Origin: Rhodocyclales bacterium GT-UBC
Lineage (GTDB): Bacteria > Pseudomonadota > Gammaproteobacteria > Burkholderiales > Rhodocyclaceae
Assembly (NCBI GenBank): GCA_003583745.1
Contig: QXPY01000006.1
Coordinates: forward strand, 62,001 to 126,000
Length of the DNA stretch: 64,000 nt
Reading direction: 5' to 3'
The notes under the pieces are model-generated. The model worked only from the letters and a program-made list of their open reading frames with translations, made no database searches and was not told the DNA's origin. This document shows, in pieces, positions 17,893 through 26,283 of the stretch (the first letter of the stretch is position 1; each line of letters opens with the position of its first letter). The position numbers and the translations under genes are program-made.

Positions 17893-18617
17893 GTCTGCGT
17901 AGCAAAGTCGATGGCCAGCCGGCCTACGTCTTGCATTCTTACCCGTTTCGGGAAACCAGTCTGATTGTTGAAGTATTTTCCCGGGATTTCGGGAGGGTGT
18001 CCTTGTTGGCACGAGGCGCCCGTCGGCCGCGCTCTGCGATTCGTGGCTTGTTGATGGCTTTTCAGCCGATCGAGGTCGCCTGGGCCGGCAAGGGTGAAGT
18101 CTTGAACCTGATGAAGGCCGAATGGCTCGGCGGGCAGCCCCTGCTGGGGGGCGAGGCCTTGTTCTGCGGCTATTACCTCAATGAACTGCTCATCCATCTG
18201 TTGCCCCGCGAAGATGCCCATGAACGGCTGTTCCATCACTATGGCCGGATTCTCAAGCGTCTTGCCGACGATGCCTCAAGTCAGGCGCGTGAAGCCGCTT
18301 TACGCAGCTTCGAGAAAACCTTGCTGCAGGAACTGGGCTACGGCCTGATGCTGGATCGCGACAGTTTGGGTGAGGCTGTATTGCCAAATGCCTGGTACAG
18401 CTATCGCATGGAGCAGGGGCCGGTTCGGCTTGAACATGCCGAGGCGGCGGCCCAGGTGGTTAGTGGGCAAACCTTGCTCGATCTTGAGGCGGAGGACTTT
18501 TCCGACCCACGATCCCGGCTGGAGGCGAAAGCCTTGATGCGCACTTTGATGGCGTATTATCTGGCCGGAGTCGAACTCGAAACACGCAAGATATTCAAGG
18601 AGTTGCAGGAATTATGA
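17889..18617 (+). CDS. recO: DNA repair protein RecO
   Basis: A 242-residue mediator of the RecFOR pathway that anneals single strands and loads RecA onto SSB-coated gaps. The N-terminal OB-fold is recognisable ([20 protein letters not shown]), followed by the RGARRPRS basic stretch and an all-helical C-terminal domain. Length equals E. coli RecO. The zinc-binding cysteines found in some RecO proteins are not seen, as in other Proteobacteria. It overlaps era and pdxJ by four bases each. Confidence 0.95.
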   Translation: MSLRSKVDGQPAYVLHSYPFRETSLIVEVFSRDFGRVSLLARGARRPRSAIRGLLMAFQPIEVAWAGKGEVLNLMKAEWLGGQPLLGGEALFCGYYLNELLIHLLPREDAHERLFHHYGRILKRLADDASSQAREAALRSFEKTLLQELGYGLMLDRDSLGEAVLPNAWYSYRMEQGPVRLEHAEAAAQVVSGQTLLDLEAEDFSDPRSRLEAKALMRTLMAYYLAGVELETRKIFKELQEL

Positions 18618-19369
18618 TTGAGCTTGGCGTAAATATCGATCACGTCGCCACCTTGCGGCAGGCGCGCATGGGCTATGAGCCGGATCCGGTCTGGGCGGCC
18701 GTCGAGGCGCATCTGGGCGGGGCGGATGGAATTACCGTGCATTTGCGGGAGGATCGCCGGCATATCCAGGATGCCGATGTCCGGCGTTTGCGCGAACTTA
18801 CTCAGGTCAAGCTCAATCTCGAGATGGCGGCGACCGACGAAATGGTCGGCATCGCCTGCGCATTGAAGCCGGAAATGGCCATGCTGGTTCCGGAAGGCCG
18901 CCATGAAATCACCACCGAAGGCGGCCTGGACGTGCTGGCCCAGGAGGCTCGGCTCAAGGCGGTGATTGCCCGGTTGGCTGACGCCGGTATCGTCACCAGC
19001 GTCTTCATCGATGCCGAGTTGCCGCAGATCGAGGCTGCGGCACGAATCGGGGCGCGCGTCTGCGAGATTCACACCGGGCCTTACGCGCATGCCTTCCATG
19101 CGCGCGGACGGGATGCCGAGGCGCCGGCCGTGCTGGCCGAGTTGGAGAAAATCCGGCTGGCCGGTCAGGCGATCCGCCAGTTGGACATGCGCTTCAATGC
19201 CGGGCATGCGCTGAATTACTACAATGTTCAGCCGGTCGCACGCCTGGCCGGGGTTCGCGAGTTGCACATCGGCCATGCCATCGTCAGCCGTTCGGTTTTC
19301 GTCGGTTTGCGTGAAGCTGTCCGGGAAATGAAGCAGTTGATGCGGGAAGCCGCCGAGCGCGGCGAATAA
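18614..19369 (+). CDS. pdxJ: Pyridoxine 5'-phosphate synthase
   Basis: A 251-residue TIM-barrel enzyme that condenses 1-deoxyxylulose 5-phosphate with 3-amino-2-oxopropyl phosphate to form pyridoxine phosphate. The N terminus [16 protein letters not shown], the [16 protein letters not shown] strand and the C-terminal [17 protein letters not shown] phosphate-binding segment are hallmark stretches. It overlaps recO at its start and touches acpS by one base at its end. The pdxJ-acpS pair is conserved in many Proteobacteria. Confidence 0.97.
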   Translation: MIELGVNIDHVATLRQARMGYEPDPVWAAVEAHLGGADGITVHLREDRRHIQDADVRRLRELTQVKLNLEMAATDEMVGIACALKPEMAMLVPEGRHEITTEGGLDVLAQEARLKAVIARLADAGIVTSVFIDAELPQIEAAARIGARVCEIHTGPYAHAFHARGRDAEAPAVLAELEKIRLAGQAIRQLDMRFNAGHALNYYNVQPVARLAGVRELHIGHAIVSRSVFVGLREAVREMKQLMREAAERGE

Positions 19370-19749
19370 TGATTCACGGAATCGGCACCGATATCGTTGC
19401 CGTGCAGCGCCTGCAGGGGATGTGGGAGCGCCACGGAGAGCGGGCGCTGAGCCGTTTGCTGGCGCCGGCCGAAATGACCGATTTCTCTGCGGCAGCGGAC
19501 AAGGGGCGGTTTCTCGCCAAGCGTTTCGCCGCCAAGGAAGCATTCAGCAAAGCCTTGGGGACGGGCGTACGGCCGCCGGCTGTACTGACGGCCATCGCAG
19601 TCGCCCACGACCCCTTGGGAAAACCGGTATTTCAATATGCTGCGCCTTTGGCTGGTTTGCTGGAAAGCCTGGGCGTGCGGGCGCATCTTTCAATCAGCGA
19701 TGAGGCGGACTACGCCATCGCCTATGTCATTCTGGAACGTATCGCATGA
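19369..19749 (+). CDS. acpS: Holo-[acyl-carrier-protein] synthase
   Basis: A 126-residue enzyme that transfers 4'-phosphopantetheine from CoA to the serine of acyl carrier protein. The Mg-binding IGTDIVAVQRL segment at the N terminus and the KRFAAKEAFSKALGTG motif (about residues 48-63) are family signatures. Length equals the E. coli enzyme. Likely substrates encoded in this window are AcpP (acpP at 7964) and possibly the second carrier protein at 26903-27172. The start overlaps pdxJ by one base; the stop overlaps nagZ by four bases. Confidence 0.96.
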   Translation: MIHGIGTDIVAVQRLQGMWERHGERALSRLLAPAEMTDFSAAADKGRFLAKRFAAKEAFSKALGTGVRPPAVLTAIAVAHDPLGKPVFQYAAPLAGLLESLGVRAHLSISDEADYAIAYVILERIA

Positions 19750-20768
19750 TCAAGCTTTCACTCGGTCCGTTGATGATCGATATTGCCGGGGCCGAATTGA
19801 CCGATCTGGACCGGCAGCGTCTTTCCCATCCCCTGGTTGGCGGCATCATCCTGTTTTCGCGCAATTATGCGAATCCCGAACAGTTGATTGCCTTGACGCG
19901 CGCCATCCACGAATTGCGTCAGCCGGCCCTGTTGATTGCGGTCGATCATGAAGGGGGGCGTGTCCAGCGTTTCCGAGAAGGCTTCACCCGCTTGCCGCCG
20001 ATGGCTGCATTGGGGCGTTGCTGGGATCAGGATGCCGATGGCGCGCTGCAGGCGGCCAGGCATGTTGGTTTTGTGCTGGCCGCCGAATTGCGGGCGCGTG
20101 GCGTCGATTATTCCTTTACGCCGGTACTGGATCTGGACTACGGTCCTTCACGCGTGATTGGCGACCGGGCTTTTCATCGTCAGCCGGAAGTGGTTGCGGC
20201 CCTGGCGACAGCGCTGGGCGAAGGGTTGCAGCGTGGCGGTATGGCGTCTTGCGGCAAGCATTTCCCCGGCCATGGTTATGTGATTCCCGATTCGCATGTC
20301 GAGTTGCCGGTTGATGAGCGGACGCTGGAAGCCATCCAGGAAGATCTGCTGCCTTATCGTCGCGTTCCCTTGAGTGCAGTCATGGCGGCGCATGTCATTT
20401 ATCGCTGCGTCGATTGCAACACGGCTGTTTTCTCGAAAACCTGGATTGACTATTTGCGTCACGACCTGCGGTTCGACGGCGTCGTCTTCACCGATGACCT
20501 GTCGATGGCGGGGGCAGGTGTGGTCGGTGGCATGTTGAGCCGCGTTGAAACAGCCTACCAGGCCGGTTGTGACATGTTGCTGGTCTGCAATGCGCCGGAG
20601 AGCGTCGCCGACGTTCTGGCTGGCTGGCGGCCGGAAGTTGACCCCAAGCGTTCTCAGCGGGTCGAGGCGCTGGTGCCGGATGCGCCGCGATTCGACTGGT
20701 CGGCCTTGCAGGAAGATCCTTACTATCAGGCGGCACAGGCTTCGATCGCGCGACTTTCAGCCGCCTGA
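19746..20768 (+). CDS. nagZ: Beta-N-acetylhexosaminidase (peptidoglycan recycling)
   Basis: A 340-residue cytosolic glycoside hydrolase of family 3 that removes N-acetylglucosamine from muropeptides during cell-wall recycling. The KHFPGHG motif (about residues 171-177) carries the catalytic histidine on a mobile loop, and the nucleophile is the Asp of FTDDLSMAGA. The N-terminal DIAGAELTDLDRQRL and IDHEGGRVQRF segments are typical. In many bacteria its product induces AmpC beta-lactamase, but no ampR/ampC is present here. It closes the lepA-to-nagZ run and converges on efp. Confidence 0.96.
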   Translation: MIKLSLGPLMIDIAGAELTDLDRQRLSHPLVGGIILFSRNYANPEQLIALTRAIHELRQPALLIAVDHEGGRVQRFREGFTRLPPMAALGRCWDQDADGALQAARHVGFVLAAELRARGVDYSFTPVLDLDYGPSRVIGDRAFHRQPEVVAALATALGEGLQRGGMASCGKHFPGHGYVIPDSHVELPVDERTLEAIQEDLLPYRRVPLSAVMAAHVIYRCVDCNTAVFSKTWIDYLRHDLRFDGVVFTDDLSMAGAGVVGGMLSRVETAYQAGCDMLLVCNAPESVADVLAGWRPEVDPKRSQRVEALVPDAPRFDWSALQEDPYYQAAQASIARLSAA

Positions 20769-20774
20769 AATGCA

Positions 20775-20798
20775 ATCGGGCAGCCGAGGCTGCCCGAT
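20775..20798. terminator. Hairpin between convergent nagZ and efp
   Basis: ATCGGGCAGC, a CGAG loop and GCTGCCCGAT form a 10-bp perfect stem in the 53 bases between the two converging genes. No long T run follows on either strand, so it may serve both directions weakly or only stabilise the 3' ends. Confidence 0.55.
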
Positions 20799-20821
20799 CA
20801 TTGCACTGCGAATACAGCGGG

Positions 20822-21379
20822 TTACTTGACGCGGTTCTTGTATTCGTCGGTGCGGGTGTCGATTTCGATCTTGTCGCCGATGCTGACGAAGGCCGGTACC
20901 GGCAGTTCGAAACCGGTTGCCAGCTTGGCCGGCTTCATGACCTTGCCGGAGGTGTCGCCCTTGACGGCCGGTTCGGTGTAAATGACTTCGCGCACGACGC
21001 TGTTCGGCAGTTCAACCGAAATGGCCTTGCCGTTGTAGAAAACGACTTCGCAAGCCAGGCCGTCTTCCAGATACTTCAGGGCGTCGGTCATGTTTTCGGC
21101 TTCGACTTCGTACTGGTTGTAGTCGGCGTCCATGAAGACATACATCGGGTCGGCGAAGTAGGAGTAGGTCACTTCCTTCTTGTCCAGCACGACAACTTCG
21201 AACTTGTCGTCAGCCTTGTAGACCGCTTCCGAGGCGGCAGCGGTCAAGAGGTTCTTGAGCTTCATCTTAACCACGGCTGCATTGCGGCCGGATTTGTTGT
21301 ACTCGGTCTTCTGGACGACGAGCGGGTCGGCGCCGACCATAATGACGTTGCCGGAGCGGAGTTCCTGTGCGGTCTTCAT
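20822..21379 (-). CDS. efp: Translation elongation factor P, arginine-32 type
   Basis: A 185-residue three-domain factor that rescues ribosomes stalled at polyproline stretches. The modified residue at the tip of domain I is Arg32 (in [10 protein letters not shown]) rather than the lysine of the EpmAB type. Arg32 is the residue that EarP rhamnosylates in Pseudomonas, Shewanella and Neisseria, and earP lies directly upstream here. The C-terminal [13 protein letters not shown] is complete. GGGA before the ATG may act as the ribosome-binding site. The gene converges with nagZ. Confidence 0.97.
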   Translation of the reverse strand: MKTAQELRSGNVIMVGADPLVVQKTEYNKSGRNAAVVKMKLKNLLTAAASEAVYKADDKFEVVVLDKKEVTYSYFADPMYVFMDADYNQYEVEAENMTDALKYLEDGLACEVVFYNGKAISVELPNSVVREVIYTEPAVKGDTSGKVMKPAKLATGFELPVPAFVSIGDKIEIDTRTDEYKNRVK

Positions 21380-21417
21380 TCGGGATTCCCAAAAATGCTG
21401 AAAAATAAAAACGTTAG

Positions 21418-21423
21418 ATTATA
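21418..21423 (-). promoter_or_regulatory. Possible -10 element for efp
   Basis: Read on the minus strand, 21423-21418 is TATAAT, at the very end of earP and about 40 bases before the efp ATG. The hexamer 17 bases upstream is CGTCAA, a poor -35. It would allow efp to be expressed above the level of earP. Confidence 0.35.
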
Positions 21424-22504
21424 CCTTGGTGGAACAGAACTTGACGAGTGCCGAGGCTAGATCAGGGTGTTCGGCGAGTTCCGCTCGCCATTGCCTGTTG
21501 TAGTCGGCAATTTGGTGGCGGTGGGCAAGAAAATCAGTCAATGCCCGTTCCAATTGCAGGCCACTGTTCCAGGCGTGAAAAAGCGTTTGGCAAACGGATT
21601 TCAATGTTTCGTCGGGCATCTTTGCCGTGTAGCGGTCGAGGAATGCATCGAGTTTGACGAGATGCGCATCCTCATCTTGTTTGTAGATTTGCCAGACGAA
21701 AGCTTGAGCGGCCCATTGCGCGCGCAGGAAGGAATCTTCGCCCCGAACGAAATTGACCTCGCATTGCCGCAGCAATTGGTCGTATTCATCAAGAGGCAGG
21801 AAGGGAATTGGGGTGATGCGCAATGTGCCTTCCAGCCAGGGCCCGGGTTTGCCGAAATGGCGTTCGACGGCTGCCAGTGGCTTGCCGGGTGGAACCAGGC
21901 ATTCGATGGGTGAATCCTGCGCCGCCAGGGTGTCGAGCAATTCGCCAACCGGTGCTGTGTCGTAGCAGAACAGGCTGATCTTCAGTACATGGTCGCTGCT
22001 TCGGTCTGCCGGTCCTGCAGCCCTGGCGCTGTGTTCGCGCAACAAGCCACCGCTGCGCTCCGTGAAGCCGGGGAAGTAGAAGTGCTTGACCAGCGGCAGG
22101 CTGGGGTGAGGGGAGGCCATGCCGTGGCAACTTTCGGCCCAGCTTTCGGCCGTCAGGTATTCAAGATTGATCCAGCAGGGCTTGTCGGCGGCCTGCGCCA
22201 TCCGTTGGATGTAGGCTTCGGGCAAGTCGCAGGCGAAGGCTTCGATCACGACATCGGCGACCCGGTCGACGGTCGAAGAGGGCGTCCAATGCCGGATTTC
22301 GACCCCGGCAAGCTGTTGCCGGTCGCATTGAGCGCTGATTTCAGGGCACAACGGTTTCAGGCTATTCAGGTCGTCCACCCATAGGCGGACGAGCCGTTGG
22401 TGTTCGCTCGCCAACTGTCTGGCGAGGCGCCAACAAACGCCGATGTCGCCAAAATTGTCGATGACCCGGCAGAAGATGTCCCAATGTCGCTGCATGGTCG
22501 CCAT
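21419..22504 (-). CDS. earP: EF-P arginine rhamnosyltransferase EarP
   Basis: A 361-residue inverting glycosyltransferase (former DUF2331) that attaches rhamnose from dTDP-L-rhamnose to Arg32 of EF-P. The N-terminal WDIFCRVIDNFGDIGVCWRL stretch is diagnostic, and the C-terminal LPLDEYDQLLRQCEVNFVRGEDSFLRAQWA segment carries the conserved nucleotide-sugar site. The ATG at 22504 is used; the ATG at 22495 is an alternative. It is 40 bases upstream of efp on the same strand. Genes for dTDP-rhamnose synthesis are not in this window. Confidence 0.93.
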   Translation of the reverse strand: MATMQRHWDIFCRVIDNFGDIGVCWRLARQLASEHQRLVRLWVDDLNSLKPLCPEISAQCDRQQLAGVEIRHWTPSSTVDRVADVVIEAFACDLPEAYIQRMAQAADKPCWINLEYLTAESWAESCHGMASPHPSLPLVKHFYFPGFTERSGGLLREHSARAAGPADRSSDHVLKISLFCYDTAPVGELLDTLAAQDSPIECLVPPGKPLAAVERHFGKPGPWLEGTLRITPIPFLPLDEYDQLLRQCEVNFVRGEDSFLRAQWAAQAFVWQIYKQDEDAHLVKLDAFLDRYTAKMPDETLKSVCQTLFHAWNSGLQLERALTDFLAHRHQIADYNRQWRAELAEHPDLASALVKFCSTKV

Positions 22505-22519
22505 GCTAACATCCCCGCC

Positions 22520-23167
22520 ATGCCTTCATTTAAAGACCCTCAAGACTGTACGGCCTGTCCGCGACTGGCCGCTCACCTCGCCATGATTCGTGAGCGTGAT
22601 CCTAATTGGCACGCTTTGCCGGTTCCCGCTTTTGGCCCGTTGGATGCCCGTTTGCTGGTGGTCGGACTGGGGCCGGGAGAAAAGGGCGCGAACCGAACCG
22701 GTCGCCCGTTTTCGGGCGACGTTGCCGGTGAACTGCTCTATCCGGCACTGCACCGTTTTGGTTATGCCAGCAGTCCCGAGGCCCTGGGCCCGGACAAGTG
22801 GGCCAATCCGCTCATGCAGCTGACCGATTGCCGGGTGACCAATGCCGTGCGTTGTCTGCCGCCAGCGAACAAGCCGGTGACGGCTGAAATCCGTCAGTGC
22901 AATGGCCATCTCAAAGCCGAGTTGGCGGCCATGCCCAAGCTCGAAGTGATTGTTGCCCTGGGGGGGGTTGCCCATCAGGCCCTGTTGTGGGCCTATGGGC
23001 TGAAGCTCAAGGAGCATGTCTTCGGTCACAACGTGACGCATGCCTTGCCCGATGGCCGCTTGCTGGTCGATAGCTATCACTGCAGCGGCTACAACTGGCG
23101 TACCGGACGTCTGTCGCGGGAAAGCTTCGAAGCCGTGTTTGCCGGCATCAAGGCACGGCTCGGTTAA
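22520..23167 (+). CDS. Uracil-DNA glycosylase, family 5 type
   Basis: A 215-residue base-excision repair enzyme that removes uracil and related bases from DNA. The motif GLGPGEKGANRTGRPFSGD (about residues 49-67) and the late DSYHCSGYNWRTGRL segment are typical of family 5 (UDGb). The cysteines CTACPRL near the N terminus together with DCRVTNAVRCLPP suggest an Fe-S cluster, as is common in this group. The ATG at 22520 gives MPSFKDPQDC; the longer frame from 22397 would run into earP. Divergent from earP with only 15 bases between, so each promoter must lie inside the neighbour. Confidence 0.88.
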   Translation: MPSFKDPQDCTACPRLAAHLAMIRERDPNWHALPVPAFGPLDARLLVVGLGPGEKGANRTGRPFSGDVAGELLYPALHRFGYASSPEALGPDKWANPLMQLTDCRVTNAVRCLPPANKPVTAEIRQCNGHLKAELAAMPKLEVIVALGGVAHQALLWAYGLKLKEHVFGHNVTHALPDGRLLVDSYHCSGYNWRTGRLSRESFEAVFAGIKARLG

Positions 23168-23179
23168 ACCTGTTTCGCC

Positions 23180-24991
23180 ATGAGTTTTGATTCAAAGGCC
23201 TTCCTTGCCACGTTAACCGAGTTGCCGGGGGTATACCGCATGCTCGGCGAGGGCGGGGCGGTGCTCTATGTCGGCAAGGCAAAAAATCTCAAGAAGCGGG
23301 TTAGCTCGTATTTTCGGGAAAATCTGCCAAGCCTGCGCATCGCCCACATGGTCAGCCAGATCGTCGCCATCGAGACGACGTCGACGCGAACTGAAGCGGA
23401 AGCCTTGCTGCTTGAGAACAACCTGATCAAGACGCTGGCGCCGCGCTACAACATTCTGTTTCGCGACGACAAGTCCTACCCCTACATTGTCGTGACGCGT
23501 GGCGAGTTTCCACGTCTCGGCTTCTATCGGGGTAATCCCGACCGCAAGGCGGACTATTTCGGTCCGTACCCGTCCTCCTGGGCGGTACGCGACAGCATTC
23601 ACCTGTTGCAGAAGATGTTCCGCCTGCGCACCTGTGAGGACACCGTGTTCGCCAATCGTTCACGCCCCTGTCTGCTCTACCAGATCAAGCGTTGCAGCGG
23701 GCCGTGCGTCGAGCGAATCTCCCCGGAGGAGTACGCCGGCGATGTCCAGCTGGCTGCGATGTTCCTGCTCGGCAAGCAGCAGGAGGTCACCAAGCGGCTG
23801 AACAAGGCGATGGAGGAGGCGTCAGCACGGCTGGCTTTCGAGCAGGCGGCGATCTATCGCGACCAGATTCAGTCCTTGCATCAGGTGCAGGAGAAGCAGT
23901 TTGTCTCCAGCAGCAAGGGCGAGGACGTGGATGTCATCGTCGCTCTGAAGGAGTCGGGGCAACTCTGCGTCAATCTGGCGATGATTCGCGGCGGACGGCA
24001 TCTTGGCGACCGGCCCCTGTTTCCGACCAATGCGGGTGAGTCGACGGCAGCCGATGCCAGTGCGGCATTCATCCGGCAGCACTATTCGATGCATCCGGCG
24101 CCGGCCCGCCTGCTAGCCTTCCCGCAACTGGCGGAAGAGGAAAAGAGCGAGCTGGAAAGCGCGCTGGCAGAACTGGTCGGCCGACAGGTGCCGATCCAGG
24201 AAGGGCGCTCGGAGCTGCATCGTGCCTGGGTTGAAATGGCGCAACAGAATGCGCGCCTGGCCATCCTGGCGCGCAATCAGGCGACGGCTCAACAGGAGCA
24301 GCGCCTGGCTGCCTTGCAGGATGCTCTACAGTTGCCGGAAGCCATCTCCCGAATCGAGTGCTTCGATATCAGTCACACGATGGGGGAGGCGACGGTTGCT
24401 TCCTGCGTGGTTTATCAGGGTAACGGAATGAAGAAGGCGGATTACCGTCGCTTCAATATTCGCGACATCCAGCCGGGCGACGATTATGCCGCCATGCGCC
24501 AAGCGGTGAGCCGTCGCTACGACAAGGTGGCCAATGGCGAAGGAACCGCCCCCGACCTGATCCTGATCGACGGTGGCAAAGGGCAGGTCGCGTCGGCCTA
24601 TGCCGCCCTGGCCGATCTCGGCCTGAGCCAGATCCCGATGATTGGCGTGGCCAAGGGCGAGGAGCGCAAGCCGGGTCTGGAGACGCTAATTTTCCCGGAG
24701 GGGCGGGAACCGCTACAATTGCCCCCGGAACACCCGGCCTTGCACCTGATTCAGGAAGTTCGCGACGAAGCTCATCGCTTTGCCATTACGGGCCATCGGG
24801 CCCAACGTGGCAAGGCGCGCAAGACGTCGACGCTGGAAAGCTTGCCTGGGGTCGGGCCGGCTCGACGAAAGGCACTTGTTGCGCGGTTTGGTGGACTGCC
24901 CGGAGTTCTCGCGGCCAGCGCGGAGAAACTGGCAGAAGTCCCCGGTATCAGCCGGGAGTTGGCCGAAAAAATCTATTCAGCGCTACATTAA
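23180..24991 (+). CDS. uvrC: Excinuclease ABC subunit C
   Basis: A 603-residue nuclease of nucleotide-excision repair that makes both incisions around lesions marked by UvrAB. The N-terminal GIY-YIG domain begins at LPGVYRM and ALYVGKAKNLKKRV (as VLYVGKAKNL here). A UVR domain lies around residues 200-235, the RNase-H-like 3' half carries IECFDISHTMGEATVASCVV and LILIDGGKGQ, and two helix-hairpin-helix motifs finish the protein (LPGVGPARRKAL, VPGISRELAEKI). The pgsA start follows three bases after the stop, the conserved uvrC-pgsA pair. Confidence 0.98.
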   Translation: MSFDSKAFLATLTELPGVYRMLGEGGAVLYVGKAKNLKKRVSSYFRENLPSLRIAHMVSQIVAIETTSTRTEAEALLLENNLIKTLAPRYNILFRDDKSYPYIVVTRGEFPRLGFYRGNPDRKADYFGPYPSSWAVRDSIHLLQKMFRLRTCEDTVFANRSRPCLLYQIKRCSGPCVERISPEEYAGDVQLAAMFLLGKQQEVTKRLNKAMEEASARLAFEQAAIYRDQIQSLHQVQEKQFVSSSKGEDVDVIVALKESGQLCVNLAMIRGGRHLGDRPLFPTNAGESTAADASAAFIRQHYSMHPAPARLLAFPQLAEEEKSELESALAELVGRQVPIQEGRSELHRAWVEMAQQNARLAILARNQATAQQEQRLAALQDALQLPEAISRIECFDISHTMGEATVASCVVYQGNGMKKADYRRFNIRDIQPGDDYAAMRQAVSRRYDKVANGEGTAPDLILIDGGKGQVASAYAALADLGLSQIPMIGVAKGEERKPGLETLIFPEGREPLQLPPEHPALHLIQEVRDEAHRFAITGHRAQRGKARKTSTLESLPGVGPARRKALVARFGGLPGVLAASAEKLAEVPGISRELAEKIYSALH

Positions 24992-24994
24992 GGT

Positions 24995-25573
24995 ATGCCT
25001 CTCAATTTGCCCATCCTGCTCACTTGGCTTCGCATCGTCGCTATTCCTCTGCTGATAGCGGTGTATTACTTGCCAACCGCCTGGGCGACGATGGCGGAGA
25101 GAGACCTGGCGGCAACTCTGATTTTCATTGCGGCGGCCCTGACAGACTGGGCGGATGGCTTTTTGGCCAGAAAGCTCAACCAGACATCTGCCTTCGGTGC
25201 ATTTCTCGACCCGGTGGCAGACAAATTGATGGTTGCGGCAGCGCTGATTGTTCTGGTTCAACTGGGGCGAGCCGACGCGATCGTTGCGATGATCATCATC
25301 GGCCGTGAAATCACCATTTCTGCATTACGGGAGTGGATGGCGAAGATCGGCGCCGCCAAGAGTGTTGCGGTATCAATGCTGGGTAAGGTCAAAACAGCCG
25401 CGCAAATGCTGGCGATACCCCTGCTGCTCTATTATGTTCCGTTGCTGGGATATGACACGCGGCAGGCGGGAAACTGGCTGATCTGGATAGCGGCACTTCT
25501 CACGCTATGGTCCATGGGGTATTACCTACGCATGGCGTGGCCGGAAATTGCCCGTCGTAGTCTGGAAAAGTAA
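24995..25573 (+). CDS. pgsA: CDP-diacylglycerol-glycerol-3-phosphate 3-phosphatidyltransferase
   Basis: A 192-residue integral membrane enzyme that forms phosphatidylglycerol phosphate, the committed step to acidic phospholipids. The CDP-alcohol phosphotransferase motif is complete: D-x2-D-G-x2-A-R and then G-x3-D-x3-D, read in DWADGFLARK and GAFLDPVADK. Four to five hydrophobic segments are spread over the sequence. As in E. coli, it is preceded by uvrC and followed by tRNA genes for Gly, Cys and Leu; the tRNA promoter starts 10 bases after the stop. Confidence 0.96.
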   Translation: MPLNLPILLTWLRIVAIPLLIAVYYLPTAWATMAERDLAATLIFIAAALTDWADGFLARKLNQTSAFGAFLDPVADKLMVAAALIVLVQLGRADAIVAMIIIGREITISALREWMAKIGAAKSVAVSMLGKVKTAAQMLAIPLLLYYVPLLGYDTRQAGNWLIWIAALLTLWSMGYYLRMAWPEIARRSLEK

Positions 25574-25583
25574 CGAAAAGGTG

Positions 25584-25611
25584 TTGACTAGTTCAGTGGG
25601 GCGTCTATAAT
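25584..25611 (+). promoter_or_regulatory. Promoter of the Gly-Cys-Leu tRNA operon
   Basis: TTGACT (25584-25589) and a perfect TATAAT (25606-25611) are 16 bases apart, followed by the G/C-rich discriminator GCGCGCTC. This is the form of a strong stable-RNA promoter sensitive to the stringent response. The first tRNA begins at 25628, about ten bases after the expected RNA start. Confidence 0.88.
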
Positions 25612-25627
25612 GCGCGCTCTGTTCGAA

Positions 25628-25703
25628 GCGGCAGTAGCTCAGTTGGTAGAGCGATACCTTGCCAAGGTATAGGTCGAGAGTTCGAGACTCTTCTGCCGCT
25701 CCA
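25628..25703 (+). tRNA. tRNA-Gly (GCC), copy 1
   Basis: A complete 76-base cloverleaf: acceptor stem GCGGCAG/CTGCCGC, D loop with AGTTGGTAGA, anticodon GCC at 25661-25663, TTCGAGA T loop, and an encoded CCA end. It is the first gene of the tRNA operon and is identical to two further copies downstream. Confidence 0.98.
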
Positions 25704-25759
25704 GGTTTTTTTGGGAGAAGCTGGTTGCTTCTTCGTGAAGTTGAAAACGTTTTCGGATA

Positions 25760-25833
25760 GGCGCGATAGCAAAGCGGTTATGCACCGGATTGCAAATCCG
25801 TGTAGGTCGGTTCGACTCCGGCTCGCGCCTCCA
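25760..25833 (+). tRNA. tRNA-Cys (GCA), copy 1
   Basis: A 74-base cloverleaf with acceptor stem GGCGCGA/TCGCGCC, anticodon GCA at 25792-25794, TTCGACT T loop and encoded CCA. It is 56 bases after the first tRNA-Gly and identical to copy 2. Confidence 0.98.
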
Positions 25834-25840
25834 AGATTAC

Positions 25841-25916
25841 GCGGCAGTAGCTCAGTTGGTAGAGCGATACCTTGCCAAGGTATAGGTCGAGAGTTCGAGA
25901 CTCTTCTGCCGCTCCA
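25841..25916 (+). tRNA. tRNA-Gly (GCC), copy 2
   Basis: Identical over all 76 bases to copy 1, anticodon GCC at 25874-25876, encoded CCA at 25914-25916. It follows the first tRNA-Cys by seven bases. Confidence 0.98.
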
Positions 25917-25972
25917 GGTTTTTTTGGGAGAAGCTGGTTGCTTCTTCGTGAAGTTGAAAACGTTTTCGGATA

Positions 25973-26046
25973 GGCGCGATAGCAAAGCGGTTATGCACCG
26001 GATTGCAAATCCGTGTAGGTCGGTTCGACTCCGGCTCGCGCCTCCA
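25973..26046 (+). tRNA. tRNA-Cys (GCA), copy 2
   Basis: Identical over all 74 bases to copy 1, anticodon GCA at 26005-26007, encoded CCA at 26044-26046. The spacer before it is also identical to that of the first unit. Confidence 0.98.
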
Positions 26047-26053
26047 AGATTAC

Positions 26054-26129
26054 GCGGCAGTAGCTCAGTTGGTAGAGCGATACCTTGCCAAGGTATAGGT
26101 CGAGAGTTCGAGACTCTTCTGCCGCTCCA
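26054..26129 (+). tRNA. tRNA-Gly (GCC), copy 3
   Basis: Identical over all 76 bases to copies 1 and 2, anticodon GCC at 26087-26089. Unlike the others it is followed by unique sequence, a strong terminator hairpin, and not by a tRNA-Cys. Confidence 0.98.
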
Positions 26130-26135
26130 GATAGA

Positions 26136-26170
26136 AGAGGGAAAGCAAACAGCGCTTTCCCTCTTTTGTT
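26136..26170 (+). terminator. Intrinsic terminator after tRNA-Gly copy 3
   Basis: AGAGGGAAAGC (26136-26146) pairs perfectly with GCTTTCCCTCT (26154-26164) around a seven-base loop, followed by TTTTGTTTT. It should end most transcripts before tRNA-Leu, which then depends on read-through or its own weak promoter. Confidence 0.85.
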
Positions 26171-26197
26171 TTGGGTTGTCACTGTAATTTGGCGCCC

Positions 26198-26283
26198 GCC
26201 CGGGTGGTGAAATTGGTAGACACAAGAGACTTAAAATCTCTCGCTCTTTGAGTGTACGGGTTCGATTCCCGTCCCGGGCACCA
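26198..26283 (+). tRNA. tRNA-Leu (UAA)
   Basis: An 86-base class II tRNA with acceptor stem GCCCGGG/CCCGGGC, anticodon TAA at 26232-26234, a long variable arm and an encoded CCA. In E. coli the matching operon is glyW-cysT-leuZ with the same Leu anticodon, so this is the ancestral third member. It lies beyond a terminator; TGTAAT at 26183-26188 is the only -10-like sequence close by. Confidence 0.97.

Larger units (their letters stand above)
25628..26129 (+). repeat. Tandem direct repeat of the tRNA Gly-Cys unit (213-base period)
   Basis: Bases 25628-25840 and 25841-26053 read the same at every position, including both spacers, and a third copy of the 76-base tRNA-Gly follows at 26054-26129. 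Each unit is tRNA-Gly, a 56-base spacer with a small AGAAGC/GCTTCT hairpin, tRNA-Cys and a 7-base spacer. Identity of the untranslated spacers points to recent duplication or ongoing homogenisation. Confidence 0.95.
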
